From: Nannocystis exedens
GTDB taxonomy: Bacteria; Myxococcota_A; Polyangia; Polyangiales; Polyangiaceae
Assembly: GCA_945861885.1 (NCBI GenBank)
Contig: CAMAVR010000039.1
Span: 1 to 34,380 of the forward strand
Length of the DNA stretch: 34,380 nt
Direction of reading: 5' to 3'
A model generated the notes under the pieces. That model made no database searches and had not been told where the DNA came from. It worked only from the letters and a program-made list of their open reading frames with translations. Positions 17,342 to 25,766 of the stretch are shown one piece after another (position 1 is the first letter of the stretch; each line of letters opens with the position of its first letter). The translations under genes and the position numbers were made by a program.

Positions 17342-18393
17342 TGCCGTCGCTCCTTGCTGTAACGAAGGCTTAGCCCCATCGCGACGACGAGCTGCGCGGC
17401 GCGCGAACGCATGTCGACTTCGTCGGCGAACTTTCCGTCGATATCGACGCCGATGAGCGGGTCAAACAGCGCGACCGGCACGTTCGTGTGCTGCTCAATC
17501 GCTGGACCGAGCGGCGCCAGGTATGCACTCCCGCCGCAGATATGAATCTTGCTGATGCCGGTCTCGCCGCTCGTCGCGATATAGAAATCGAGCGCTCGCT
17601 TCAACTCGGCGGCGAGAGCCACGCACCCTTGAAGAATGATCGACGGGACCTCATTCGGCATTGTGGGCGACCGCTCGTGAGCGCACTTGAACGCTTCCGC
17701 TTCGTCGAAACTGATGTTGCACTGCTTTCGGATCTCGTCGGTAATCGACGCGCCGGCGACCCCGATTTCCCGGGTAAACGTGCCAATCCCTTGCGACACA
17801 ACGTCGACAGTCGTCACCGCCGCGCCGATGTTGACGAGCGCGATCGTCTCTTGGTTCGGAAATCCGATCTGGCGTTCAAACGCGTTTTGCATCGTGAACG
17901 CATTGACGTCGACAACGATCGGGCGAAGCTTGGCGTTCCGAAGAATGGCGGCGAAGTCGTTGACTTCGTCACGCTTAGCGGCCACCAGGAGCAGATCCAT
18001 TTGGCCTGCTTCGGGGCGCATTTTTAGCACTTCGTAGTCGATCGACATCAGCTTGATGTCGAACGGAATGTGCTGCTCCGCCTCCCAGTTGATCTGCTGT
18101 TGCAGCTCCTTGGCCGACATGAGCGGGACGGTTATTTTTCGGACGATAACCGATTGCCCGTAGACGCTAATCGCAACGTCGCGTTCACGGATTTTGTTGT
18201 CGTGGAACAGACGCGCGAGCGCCTCGGTAACAAGACTCGAGTTCAGCACATGGCCGTCAACAACCGTCTGCGGTGGCAACGGGGCAAACCCGTAGCGAAT
18301 CGCTTCGAGCTTTCTACGCTTCTCCTTCAGCTGCACAACCTTGATCGAGCTCGCGCCGATGTCGACACCGACCAGGTTTATCCCCTCAGCCAT
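17329..18393 (-). CDS. pilM: Type IV pilus assembly protein PilM
   Basis: This 354-residue protein has an actin/FtsA-like ATPase fold. The phosphate-1 motif is at the N-terminus (LVGVDIGASSIKVVQLKEK), phosphate-2-like VNIGAAVTTVDVV is mid-protein, and the IHICGGSAYLAPL adenosine-motif region is near residue 290. PilM is the cytoplasmic ring component that binds the PilN peptide. It is the first gene of the leftward pil cluster, so the promoter should lie in 18394-18700. An AGGGGG stretch precedes the ATG. Confidence 0.96.
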   Translation of the reverse strand: MAEGINLVGVDIGASSIKVVQLKEKRRKLEAIRYGFAPLPPQTVVDGHVLNSSLVTEALARLFHDNKIRERDVAISVYGQSVIVRKITVPLMSAKELQQQINWEAEQHIPFDIKLMSIDYEVLKMRPEAGQMDLLLVAAKRDEVNDFAAILRNAKLRPIVVDVNAFTMQNAFERQIGFPNQETIALVNIGAAVTTVDVVSQGIGTFTREIGVAGASITDEIRKQCNISFDEAEAFKCAHERSPTMPNEVPSIILQGCVALAAELKRALDFYIATSGETGISKIHICGGSAYLAPLGPAIEQHTNVPVALFDPLIGVDIDGKFADEVDMRSRAAQLVVAMGLSLRYSKERRQWSA

Positions 18394-18677
18394 TGTTGCC
18401 CCCTGGAGCCTACGCCATCAGCGACCGTACCCTAAAGTAGTCGCCGCTGCCTCAAACATCATCTTGACAATCGAAGCTGTGTCGTAATCGACCGCAGATG
18501 TCGGAGGGTTTAAGGGGGGGGGTCAACTTCACCGGCTGGGGCTTTGATGACTCGCCTAGCAATTTCAGACGCTTGCGACGATTTCGCACGCTTGCCATGG
18601 GTAATTGCGAACCCCATGCGAACGCGCATGTTTCGGATTTAACCGGGTTTTCAAGCCGAAACCTAATCCTGTTGAGT

Positions 18678-18693
18678 TGGCACATGCATCGCA
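18678..18693 (+). promoter_or_regulatory. Candidate sigma-54 (-24/-12) promoter for the sigma factor gene
   Basis: TGGCAC, five bases, then TCGCA fits the sigma-54 pattern TGGCAC-N5-TTGCW with one mismatch (C for the second T). Spacing between the GG and GC doublets is exact. The predicted transcript would start near 18704-18706, about 40 bases before the ATG at 18745, and would include the strong ribosome-binding site. The call rests on sequence match alone. Confidence 0.45.
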
Positions 18694-18728
18694 AGGTTGC
18701 GCTGCACGACGGCCGACGTTTGGCTGGC

Positions 18729-18741
18729 AAGGAGTCTCCTT
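18729..18741 (+). promoter_or_regulatory. Shine-Dalgarno inside a small inverted repeat
   Basis: The AAGGAG ribosome-binding site of the sigma factor gene is the left arm of AAGGAGTCTCCTT, which can fold as a 5-bp stem with a 3-nt loop. It fixes the start at the ATG at 18745 rather than the TTG at 18697. Pairing would hide the ribosome-binding site, so it may damp or regulate translation. Confidence 0.4.
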
Positions 18742-18744
18742 GAT

Positions 18745-19428
18745 ATGAAATCCGATCGCGCTTCGCAGAAGCCGCCCCGTTCGCGCCGTGCAGCGAAGGC
18801 GGCACGCCAAGGCTCGCCGCCGGTTGCCGCGATCATGAAATACATGCCGCTTGTTCATCAGGTTGTATTTCGCTTCCTGCGGCGCCTTCCGCCGAACGTT
18901 CTTCGCGATGACCTGGTCGCTGCGGGCACATTTGGCCTCATCGACGCACTTCGCAAGAGCGGCAAGACGCTCGGCCCTACGTTTGATTGGTACGCGCGAA
19001 TTCGAATCCGCGGTGCGATCTTCGACGAGCTTCGATCACAAGACTGGCTCACGCGGCGCGCACGCAATCGCGTCACCGCCACAATCGCCAACTTGGCGCC
19101 GGGCGAAATTGCCCCTCCTCGCTCGGCCGTCATCGGATTCGACGACCTTCCGATCGAAGTGCGAACACGAAATTTTATCGACGGCGTTGGGCTAAACCCT
19201 CAAGAAGCGGCCGAAGAGACGTTCGCGCGCGACGCCCTTGCACGCGCGATCGCGGTGCTCCCCGAGCGCGAAATGCGAATCGTTCGAATGCACTATTTTC
19301 AGGGGATTCCGTTCAAAGCGATCGCGGCAGCGCTGTCGGTCAGCGAGCCGCGAATTTCGCAGCTTCATGCGCGCGCGATGACGCTTCTCAAAGGGATCAT
19401 CACGAAGCGAAACAACGCCGCGGCTTGA
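18745..19428 (+). CDS. RNA polymerase sigma factor, FliA/WhiG-like group
   Basis: The 227-residue protein has sigma-70 region 2 (AAIMKYMPLVHQVVFRFLRRL, then DDLVAAGTFGLIDALRKSG and FDWYARIRIRGAIFDELRSQDW). The FDWYA-RIRGAIFDELR-DW pattern is typical of FliA/WhiG-class alternative sigma factors. Region 4 at the C-terminus (LPEREMRIVRMHY, then FKAIAAALSVSEPRISQLHARA) is a complete helix-turn-helix. The N-terminus is short and basic. No anti-sigma factor (FlgM-like) and no flagellar gene lies nearby. The divergent pil operon is the most obvious candidate target, but that is inference. The ATG at 18745 is chosen for its AAGGAG 10 nt upstream. Confidence 0.88.
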   Translation: MKSDRASQKPPRSRRAAKAARQGSPPVAAIMKYMPLVHQVVFRFLRRLPPNVLRDDLVAAGTFGLIDALRKSGKTLGPTFDWYARIRIRGAIFDELRSQDWLTRRARNRVTATIANLAPGEIAPPRSAVIGFDDLPIEVRTRNFIDGVGLNPQEAAEETFARDALARAIAVLPEREMRIVRMHYFQGIPFKAIAAALSVSEPRISQLHARAMTLLKGIITKRNNAAA

Positions 19429-19431
19429 GCG

Positions 19432-20367
19432 TTACGCGCCGTAGAACGCGTCGTGAATGTCGCTCGGTAGAGACGACTGTACGAAAAACGGTGCGACGTC
19501 GCCATCGCCCGCAAACGCGATTTCAGAGGCGTGAAGCGCCTGCCTGGTGAGGCGATCGTGCGGTGGGCCACCGTATAGCGTATCGGCGATGAGCGGATGG
19601 CCGAGCGCGGCAAAGTGAATGCGAATTTGATGCCTCACGGCGCGCGCCACCGTCACTTCGACGAGCGCGAGGCCGCCGATTCGGTCGACGACTCGGTAAT
19701 CGGTGCGCGCATCGCGCGGCGAATAGCGAATCACGTCGCGAGGGTGAATGCACGCGTAGACGCGCCGCTGATCTTTTGGATGGCTCGCGAGCGGATACTC
19801 GATCGTCCCTGCATCGGGGAGCCCGTCTTCGCGGCAAAGGAGGAGATATTTTTTCTTGATGAGATCCGACTTCAGCGCACGCTTTAGCAAATCGAATGAG
19901 CTCGACGTGCGCGCTACGATGAGCAGCCCTGAAGTATCAGTATCGAGTCGATGAAGGAGCCCCGGCTCGCGCGCGACGTAACCGACACCTGCGAGCTCCG
20001 GGAAGCGGGTGATGAGCGCGTTTGCGAGCGTCCCTGTTTCACCGGCCCGGAGCGGCGCGGTTGCCTGACCTGCCGGCTTGTCGACGACAATGACCTGCCC
20101 GTTTTCGAGGCGAACATCGAGCGCCGCCCCTGGCGTTGCCACCGGTGTGTCATCGCCATCGCTTGAATGCTCCGATGCGATCGTGATCACGTCACCTTCG
20201 ACAACGAGATCGCCTTTCGACCGGCGGCGACCGTTGACCCGCACGCCCCCTTCGTCGATTGCCCTTTTAACGCTCGCTCGCGACGCCCCTTTTGCGAGCG
20301 CCACCAGCGCTTTATCAAGACGCGCACCGCCAAGCTCCGCGGTGACTTTGTATTCAACGTTCGACAT
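19432..20367 (-). CDS. RluA-family 23S rRNA pseudouridine synthase
   Basis: This 311-residue enzyme has an N-terminal S4 RNA-binding domain (about 14-65, ARLDKALVALAKGASRASVKRAI) and the catalytic motif HRLDTDTSG with Asp142. Conserved RHQIRIHFAALGHPLIADTLYGG lies near the C-terminus. It isomerises uridines in rRNA. The S4-plus-catalytic layout is like RluC/RluD, but the exact target cannot be read from sequence. The motif has Thr where RluD usually has Lys/Arg after the catalytic Asp. The gene converges on the sigma factor gene with only 3 bp between stops and lies 21 bp after the permease gene. Confidence 0.92.
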   Translation of the reverse strand: MSNVEYKVTAELGGARLDKALVALAKGASRASVKRAIDEGGVRVNGRRRSKGDLVVEGDVITIASEHSSDGDDTPVATPGAALDVRLENGQVIVVDKPAGQATAPLRAGETGTLANALITRFPELAGVGYVAREPGLLHRLDTDTSGLLIVARTSSSFDLLKRALKSDLIKKKYLLLCREDGLPDAGTIEYPLASHPKDQRRVYACIHPRDVIRYSPRDARTDYRVVDRIGGLALVEVTVARAVRHQIRIHFAALGHPLIADTLYGGPPHDRLTRQALHASEIAFAGDGDVAPFFVQSSLPSDIHDAFYGA

Positions 20368-20388
20368 ACACTCGTTCTCTCTATCGGA

Positions 20389-22455
20389 TCACGCCACCCG
20401 CGCTCGCACCGCACGGTGCTGTTTCAAATCGACCCGCAACGGCGCGACAATCATCGGAATCCCCGACCGCTGAAGCCGCTGTTGAACAATAAACGCCGTT
20501 TCGTTGTGCAGAATGCGATTCCACACGGTGTCTTCCTCGAAAAGGAGCTGCCCCCCAACGAATAGCGCTTTCGGGTACCGTCGAACGAGCTCCAGTGCGA
20601 TTAGCTCGGCTTCGTCGGCAACCTCTGTCCCCACAGCAAACACGCTTGCGGCCGGAAGACCGAGTGTAGCCGCAAAGCGCTCGTAGCGCACGAGCTGGTC
20701 TCGCGTTCGCTGCTCGAGCGCCTCGACCTGGTCGGCCCCTTTGAACGACTCAGAATCGATCACGGCAATTGTCGCAAACACAACCCCCTTAAAATGCCCT
20801 GGAAACATGCGCAAAAGCGTAAACAGCGCGTGCCGACCGAGGCCGCTGTAGCTGCCGACGAACAGGACTGCGATCGGCTTTTCGGGGTCGGGGTCGTTCG
20901 ACCCGTGATGCTCGTGCAGGTAGGTCGCTGGCGTTTCGACGAAGTCGCCGCAGGTCGTCGGCGCGGAGCTCGCTGGCAACTCGACCTCCGGGGGCGAGGG
21001 CAAGTCACGATCGAGCTTCGCGATCGCGAGGCCGACGAGGCGATAGTGCCTTCGAATCATGAAACAGAGGGCAACAAGCAGCGTGGTGACGACGAGAGTA
21101 AGCCACCCACCCTCGGTGAACTTTTCGGCGATGGTGATCGCGAGAATCGAAACGCAAAGGAGCAGCGCGACAAGATGCGCGGGGAGGTGGCGCCACCACT
21201 TTTTATGGTCGGAGCGATGCTTGACCCAAAAGACTGTCATCGCCAAATTCGACAGCGAGAAGGTCAGAAAGACGTTGATCGAATACATGACGACGATTTT
21301 CGACACGTTGCCGCGCGTGTACAAAAGCGCCCCAGCCGCTGCCGCCGCCATGAGTGCAACGCCGTTGCGCATCGACAGCCGATCGGAGAGCGCTGCGAAC
21401 CGGTGAGGGAACCATGAATCGACAGCCATGTTTGCCATGACGCGCGGCCCGTCCAAAAAACCGGCTTGCGCGGCGACAAAGAGGAGCGCCCCTTCACTCA
21501 GCAGCGCGACGATAATAAAAATGCGCCCCACCGGCACGTCCGCCAACTCCCAAGTCGAAGCGACGCGCTCGAGCAGAACGGCGTTCATCGTCTTCCCCGG
21601 CTCGGGATGCGCGTGCATAAGCAGGTAGGCAAGCAAGAGCCCGCCGGCCGTGATCGCGAGAGAGCTCGCCATCAGCACCATAGTTCGCTGCGCCGTCTGC
21701 ACGCGCGGCTCGCGCATCATCGCGACGCCGTTGGAAACAGCTTCGATCCCCGTGTAGGTACCGCCTCCCATCGAGTAAGCGCGCACAAAAAGTTTGAACA
21801 CGCCAAACACTCCGAGCGTCGCCGTCGACCGCGAAATGTTCTCTCGCACTTCTTGCGAGACGACGCCCACATCGCCAAGATGAACCCCGATCGCCAGCAG
21901 CAAGAGCGCCGCATGGGTGATCAAAAAGACGATGAAAATAGGGGTAATTGCTGTAACCGACTCTTTTACTCCCCTCATGTTCATGAGAGTGAGAATCGCC
22001 AATCCGCAAAAGCTTAGCGGCAACTTCCAAACGTGAAGGTCGTGCGGGATAAAGCTAAAAATAGCGTCGGCGCCGCTCGCGACCGAAATCGTGATCGTGA
22101 GCACGTAGTCGACGAGCAGCGCCGCTCCTGAGATAACGCCGACTCGGTCGCCCAGAAGGCGCGAGGCAACAACGTAACCGCCGCCGCCCGCCGGGAACTG
22201 CTCGATGATCCGGCTGTAGCCGTAGCTGATAATAATAACGGTGAGCGCCGTCGCGAGCGCGAGAAAAAACGCGAGACCGGTGTGTTCGCCAAGCGCACGA
22301 AAGGCTTCGTCGGGGCCGTATGCCGACGACGACAGACCGTCGGCGCCAAGCCCAACCCACGCGAGCAGCGCGATGAGCGACACGTTATGGAAAGCGTTCG
22401 GGTCCCGAACATTTCGCGGTGCACCAAAAATAAATCGAGAAAGCGACTTAGGCAT
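20389..22455 (-). CDS. APC/KUP-superfamily permease resembling potassium transporter KimA
   Basis: This 688-residue membrane protein has about twelve helices in residues 25-470 and a cytoplasmic C-terminal domain (about 500-685) with an alternating strand-helix pattern (VLFVGSYSGLGRHALFTLL, AVIDSESF) like a universal-stress fold. The segment GADGLSSSAYGPDEAF at 37-52 matches the KimA signature, whose Asp and Tyr line the K+ site in Bacillus KimA (here D39 and Y46). On that basis I favour K+/H+ symport over amino-acid transport. Related proteins are often annotated simply as amino acid permease. It follows the P-type-ATPase-like gene by 17 bp. Confidence 0.75.
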   Translation of the reverse strand: MPKSLSRFIFGAPRNVRDPNAFHNVSLIALLAWVGLGADGLSSSAYGPDEAFRALGEHTGLAFFLALATALTVIIISYGYSRIIEQFPAGGGGYVVASRLLGDRVGVISGAALLVDYVLTITISVASGADAIFSFIPHDLHVWKLPLSFCGLAILTLMNMRGVKESVTAITPIFIVFLITHAALLLLAIGVHLGDVGVVSQEVRENISRSTATLGVFGVFKLFVRAYSMGGGTYTGIEAVSNGVAMMREPRVQTAQRTMVLMASSLAITAGGLLLAYLLMHAHPEPGKTMNAVLLERVASTWELADVPVGRIFIIVALLSEGALLFVAAQAGFLDGPRVMANMAVDSWFPHRFAALSDRLSMRNGVALMAAAAAGALLYTRGNVSKIVVMYSINVFLTFSLSNLAMTVFWVKHRSDHKKWWRHLPAHLVALLLCVSILAITIAEKFTEGGWLTLVVTTLLVALCFMIRRHYRLVGLAIAKLDRDLPSPPEVELPASSAPTTCGDFVETPATYLHEHHGSNDPDPEKPIAVLFVGSYSGLGRHALFTLLRMFPGHFKGVVFATIAVIDSESFKGADQVEALEQRTRDQLVRYERFAATLGLPAASVFAVGTEVADEAELIALELVRRYPKALFVGGQLLFEEDTVWNRILHNETAFIVQQRLQRSGIPMIVAPLRVDLKQHRAVRARVA

Positions 22456-22472
22456 TTAGAATTCGTTGGCGT

Positions 22473-24368
22473 TCATCGGTTAGACGAGAGCGCAGCGCGA
22501 TTGCGGCGCAGATACGAGAGCGTGGCAAGAGGCCCGCAAAGCGCAACCAGCGGGACCGCCCACACTCGAAGTGAGACGAGCGCGCACGCAAGAAGAGCAA
22601 TGGACGCGGGGGCGAGCGCGATCGCGGCGACCGTGACCGCTTTGCGCCGCACGCTTCGCGCGAGGACCAGCGCGAACGCCGCATCGCCTATTTTTTCGGA
22701 AGTGACGTGAACCGAAGAGCCGTCAAACTCGTGCTCGCGAGCTAGAAGAATCGCCAAATCGGCGGCTGCGAGAGCCCCGCGAGGCGATGCGGGCGTCCCA
22801 ATCGCGGCGACGACCTGCCCCGACTCCCTGAGCGACCGCACTTCAATCGCTGTCTCTTCGGCCAGCACTTCGGGGCGAATGTGCTCAATTCCGAGCGTTG
22901 CCGCGATCGCTTCGCATGTCTCCCGCGACTCACCGCTGATGAGCACCGGGTCGATGTGCGATGCAGAAAGCTGCGCGATCGCTTCGCGCGCACCTTCACG
23001 CGGCTCGTCACGAAGCTCGATCAGCCCGACAATGCGGTCGGCCAGTGCAACGAGTACAGCGCTGCCGCGCCCGCCACCATTCGCTTCAATCGATGCGATT
23101 CGCGCATCAACCGCGGCAACACTGACCCCTTGACGGAGCAAGTAAGAGCGACGCCCGACAACAACGCGATCGCCGGTCGTCAAATAAGCCGTATAGCCGA
23201 CGCCAACCCCCATCATCGGACTCAGCAGCTCTTCAAAAACGACGCCGCGCTCGCTAGCCGCCCCCGAGATTGCCGCAAATACCGAGTGCGAGTGAAACGC
23301 ATCGCTCGCTGCAGCAAGCCCGAGCACGCGGTCGCTGTCGATCTCGCCAATGGCGACGACTTCGAGAAACTCCGGCGTCTCGCTCAATACAGTTCCGCGC
23401 GCGCAAATGACCGCCGACTGCACTTCACCAGCGCGGTGAAACACCGCTGCATCGCTGTACTTCACCCCCCGCGCCGATGCCTCGCCGTGAGCCTTCGCAT
23501 AGAGCCGCGCGAGCGCCGCATCGATGTTCGTCATCAAAATCGCGGCGAACGCGGCGACGCCGCTCACCACCAGTTCGAATCGACGCGCTCCGTTCAAGTA
23601 AGCGGCGACCACGATAAGCAGCGACGCGACGCCGGCCGTCGGTATCAGCCAGCGCTGCGCGAGGGCGACCCATGGCGGCGACTTTGACCACGCCTCTTCA
23701 GGCCGCTCGCCTTCCGCGTCGGCATCGCGGCGCTCGCCGATTTGCACCAATGCGAACGCGAACGACGCAAACCCGGCGAGCGCCACGACGCGCGAGATCG
23801 CGACGGATGACCCTATAAAACCGCTAAAAATAAGCGCTCCTGCGACTAGCGCTGCTGACAGAAGGACGCGCGACGATGCGCGCGAGCCGCGCTCGACCAG
23901 CGCCGACGCCGCCAAAAGGGCCGACGACGCAAGAGCGAGTGCCCATGCACCGACAAGCGATTTGTCGCGCGTAAGCGCTACGGCGCCAGCAACAAACCCG
24001 AACGCCGCAGAGGCTCCGATGAACCATTCAACATAGCGTGGCTCGCGCCGTGCGATCGGCTCCGGTGTCGGGGCTTCCGCGGGCGCGGCTGCTTTTGGAA
24101 ACGCGACGACGCCGCTTGTTTCGTCGACCGCGGCAGCATCGCCGGCGGCAAACTCGGTCGTGATCGCGTGAGGCGGTATCGCCGTGCGCACATCGGCCGG
24201 CCCGATCGCCGCGTTTTCGGCAAAGACGACTTTGCACCCGCGGTTGCAAAAGTAAAAAAAACGGCCGCCGTACACGGCGACATGCCCTGCACGTAGTGGG
24301 TCGACTGGCGTGCCACACGAGGGGCACGCCAGCATGTTTCGATCGGTTGTTGGGTTCACGGTAGGCAT
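22473..24368 (-). CDS. YHS-domain membrane protein derived from a P1B-type ATPase, all catalytic motifs lost
   Basis: The 631-residue protein starts with a four-cysteine YHS/TRASH-type metal site (C15, C18, C41, C45; CPSCGTPVDP and FYFCNRGCKVVF). Residues 113-280 hold about six membrane helices, followed by regions that align in order with a heavy-metal P-type ATPase. The canonical DKTGT is CARGT (322-326), so the phosphorylated Asp is Cys. The CPC of the transport helix is absent (FAAILMTNID, 274-283). The SEHP motif reads HSHS (359-362). TGD reads SGE (478-480). GDGINDAPAL reads GTPASPRGAL (524-533). Two C-terminal helices complete the fold. The frame is open throughout, so this is a maintained pseudoenzyme rather than a decayed gene. 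Possible roles are metal sensing, metal delivery or partner regulation; none is shown. Confidence 0.85.
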   Translation of the reverse strand: MPTVNPTTDRNMLACPSCGTPVDPLRAGHVAVYGGRFFYFCNRGCKVVFAENAAIGPADVRTAIPPHAITTEFAAGDAAAVDETSGVVAFPKAAAPAEAPTPEPIARREPRYVEWFIGASAAFGFVAGAVALTRDKSLVGAWALALASSALLAASALVERGSRASSRVLLSAALVAGALIFSGFIGSSVAISRVVALAGFASFAFALVQIGERRDADAEGERPEEAWSKSPPWVALAQRWLIPTAGVASLLIVVAAYLNGARRFELVVSGVAAFAAILMTNIDAALARLYAKAHGEASARGVKYSDAAVFHRAGEVQSAVICARGTVLSETPEFLEVVAIGEIDSDRVLGLAAASDAFHSHSVFAAISGAASERGVVFEELLSPMMGVGVGYTAYLTTGDRVVVGRRSYLLRQGVSVAAVDARIASIEANGGGRGSAVLVALADRIVGLIELRDEPREGAREAIAQLSASHIDPVLISGESRETCEAIAATLGIEHIRPEVLAEETAIEVRSLRESGQVVAAIGTPASPRGALAAADLAILLAREHEFDGSSVHVTSEKIGDAAFALVLARSVRRKAVTVAAIALAPASIALLACALVSLRVWAVPLVALCGPLATLSYLRRNRAALSSNR

Positions 24369-24429
24369 AAGTCCAGGCGGTGATGTCGGGGGAGCCTCAT
24401 GGTGTCAAGCGGATGCGTCAAGCGGAGTG

Positions 24430-25659
24430 TCAACCAGTAGCGCGCAGTGCGACCCAAGTCGGCGCCACTTTGCGTACTATCGATATCGCTTCATGCAGCT
24501 GCTCCGAGGTAACAGTCAACGCGGGGGTGAAGCGTAACACCCGTTCGCCCGCCGCCGTAAGAAGTAACCCCGCATCAGACAGAGCCACGAGCGCATCACG
24601 CGCCACCGGAACGCCGCTACTATTGCGTAGGACCAGCCCCCAAAGAAGCCCCCGCCCGCGCGCCGCCTCAAAAACAGTGGGGAAGTCGCGGACCAAATCG
24701 CCTAGCAATTGCCCTAAAATCGCCCCTTTTTCGGCCGCACCAGCGACCAATTTTTCGCGATCGAGAATCGCCAACACTTCGAGTGCGGCGGCGCATGCGA
24801 GCGGATTTCCGCCGAACGTTGTCCCGTGCGTGCCGGGCGGGAGCGCACCGGCGAGCGCCTCTGTTGTCAGCATCGCGCCGACCGGGAAGCCGCCTCCAAG
24901 CCCTTTGGCGAGCGCGATCGCATCGGCCCGAATGCCGGCCTGGTCGATCGCCAGAAAGCTCCCAGTGCGGCCGACACCGGTCTGCACTTCGTCGACGAGC
25001 AGCAGCGCCCCGACTTCATTGCAAATTTCGCGAAGCGCCTTCAAAAAGCCCGGTGGTGCGAGGAGAACGCCCCCTTCGCCCTGAATTGGCTCGACAATGA
25101 CGGCAGCGACGTCGGGCGACATCGCGGCGCGCACGGCGGCAACATCGCCATAGGGCACATGCGTCACCGGGCCGAGCGGCCCAAACCCTTCTTGATACTT
25201 TGGCGTGCCGGTCATCGACAGAGCGCCAAGCGTGCGACCATGAAACGCGTTGTGAAACGCTATAATCCTCGTTCGCGACGCCTCACCTTTTGCAAAATGA
25301 TGGCGCCTCGCGAGCTTCAAAAGCGACTCGGTCGCTTCGGCTCCTGAATTGCAAAAAAGGACGCGATCCATCCCCGTTCGCTTGCAAAGCTCACCCGCGA
25401 GCAGAATGTTCGGCTCGTTGTAGAAATAGTTCGACACGTGCATCACTTTCGCCGCTTGGGTCGCGATGGCTCGCGCCAGGTCGGGGTGCGCGTGACCGAC
25501 CGAACAAACGGCGACGCCAGCGGTAAAGTCGAGCCAACGCCGCCCTTCGACATCAAACAGCTCGCAGCCTGCCGCTCGCTCGACGACGAACGCCGCTGGG
25601 CGATAATTCCCGTATAGGTGGCGCTTGGCAGCGGCGAGGAGCTCGGAATTCGATTTCAT
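24430..25659 (-). CDS. argD: Acetylornithine/succinylornithine-type aminotransferase (class III, PLP)
   Basis: The 409-residue enzyme has the class III aminotransferase signatures: NSGAEATE (104-111), HNAFHGRTLGALSMTG (136-151), VDEVQTGVGRTG with D223, and the PLP lysine K252 in ALAKGLGGGFPVGAM. It most resembles ArgD, which transfers an amino group from glutamate to N-acetylglutamate semialdehyde in arginine biosynthesis. Related class III enzymes such as ornithine or 4-aminobutyrate aminotransferases cannot be excluded. I place the start at the ATG at 25659. The frame extends to 25716, but those residues are not ArgD-like. No other arginine gene is adjacent. Confidence 0.87.
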   Translation of the reverse strand: MKSNSELLAAAKRHLYGNYRPAAFVVERAAGCELFDVEGRRWLDFTAGVAVCSVGHAHPDLARAIATQAAKVMHVSNYFYNEPNILLAGELCKRTGMDRVLFCNSGAEATESLLKLARRHHFAKGEASRTRIIAFHNAFHGRTLGALSMTGTPKYQEGFGPLGPVTHVPYGDVAAVRAAMSPDVAAVIVEPIQGEGGVLLAPPGFLKALREICNEVGALLLVDEVQTGVGRTGSFLAIDQAGIRADAIALAKGLGGGFPVGAMLTTEALAGALPPGTHGTTFGGNPLACAAALEVLAILDREKLVAGAAEKGAILGQLLGDLVRDFPTVFEAARGRGLLWGLVLRNSSGVPVARDALVALSDAGLLLTAAGERVLRFTPALTVTSEQLHEAISIVRKVAPTWVALRATG

Positions 25660-25766
25660 GCTGCTAGGTTTGATCGCGGCTGGGCGGAAGGCAATGTGGG
25701 TACGACAAACTCGCAATCAGGGGGCGCGTACAGCGCCTAAGCTCGCGATATTACGCCATAATTTTG

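Larger units (their letters stand above)
18394..18744. other. Divergent intergenic region between pilM and the sigma factor
   Basis: These 351 bases carry the control regions of both the pil operon (leftward) and the sigma factor gene (rightward). I see a run of nine G at 18514-18522, a possible sigma-54 promoter at 18678-18693 and a hairpin over the sigma factor ribosome-binding site at 18729-18741. A TTGACA at 18464-18469 has no matching -10 hexamer at normal spacing. I see no convincing gene here and no clear pilM promoter. Confidence 0.6.

Noticed and set aside
18464..18469. TTGACA as a sigma-70 -35 box for the sigma factor gene
   Set aside because: No acceptable -10 hexamer at 16-18 bp and about 275 bp from the start codon.
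18745..19428. Evidence for flagella from the FliA-like sigma factor
   Set aside because: No flagellar gene is in the window; the family also serves non-flagellar regulons.
19429..19431. Functional significance of the 3-bp gap between the convergent sigma factor and pseudouridine synthase genes
   Set aside because: Tight convergent ends are common; no structure suggests more than compact packing.
22473..24368. Active copper or zinc exporting P-type ATPase
   Set aside because: The phosphorylated Asp, CPC, HP, TGD and GDGxNDxP motifs are all missing, so calling it a CopA/ZntA-type pump would be wrong.
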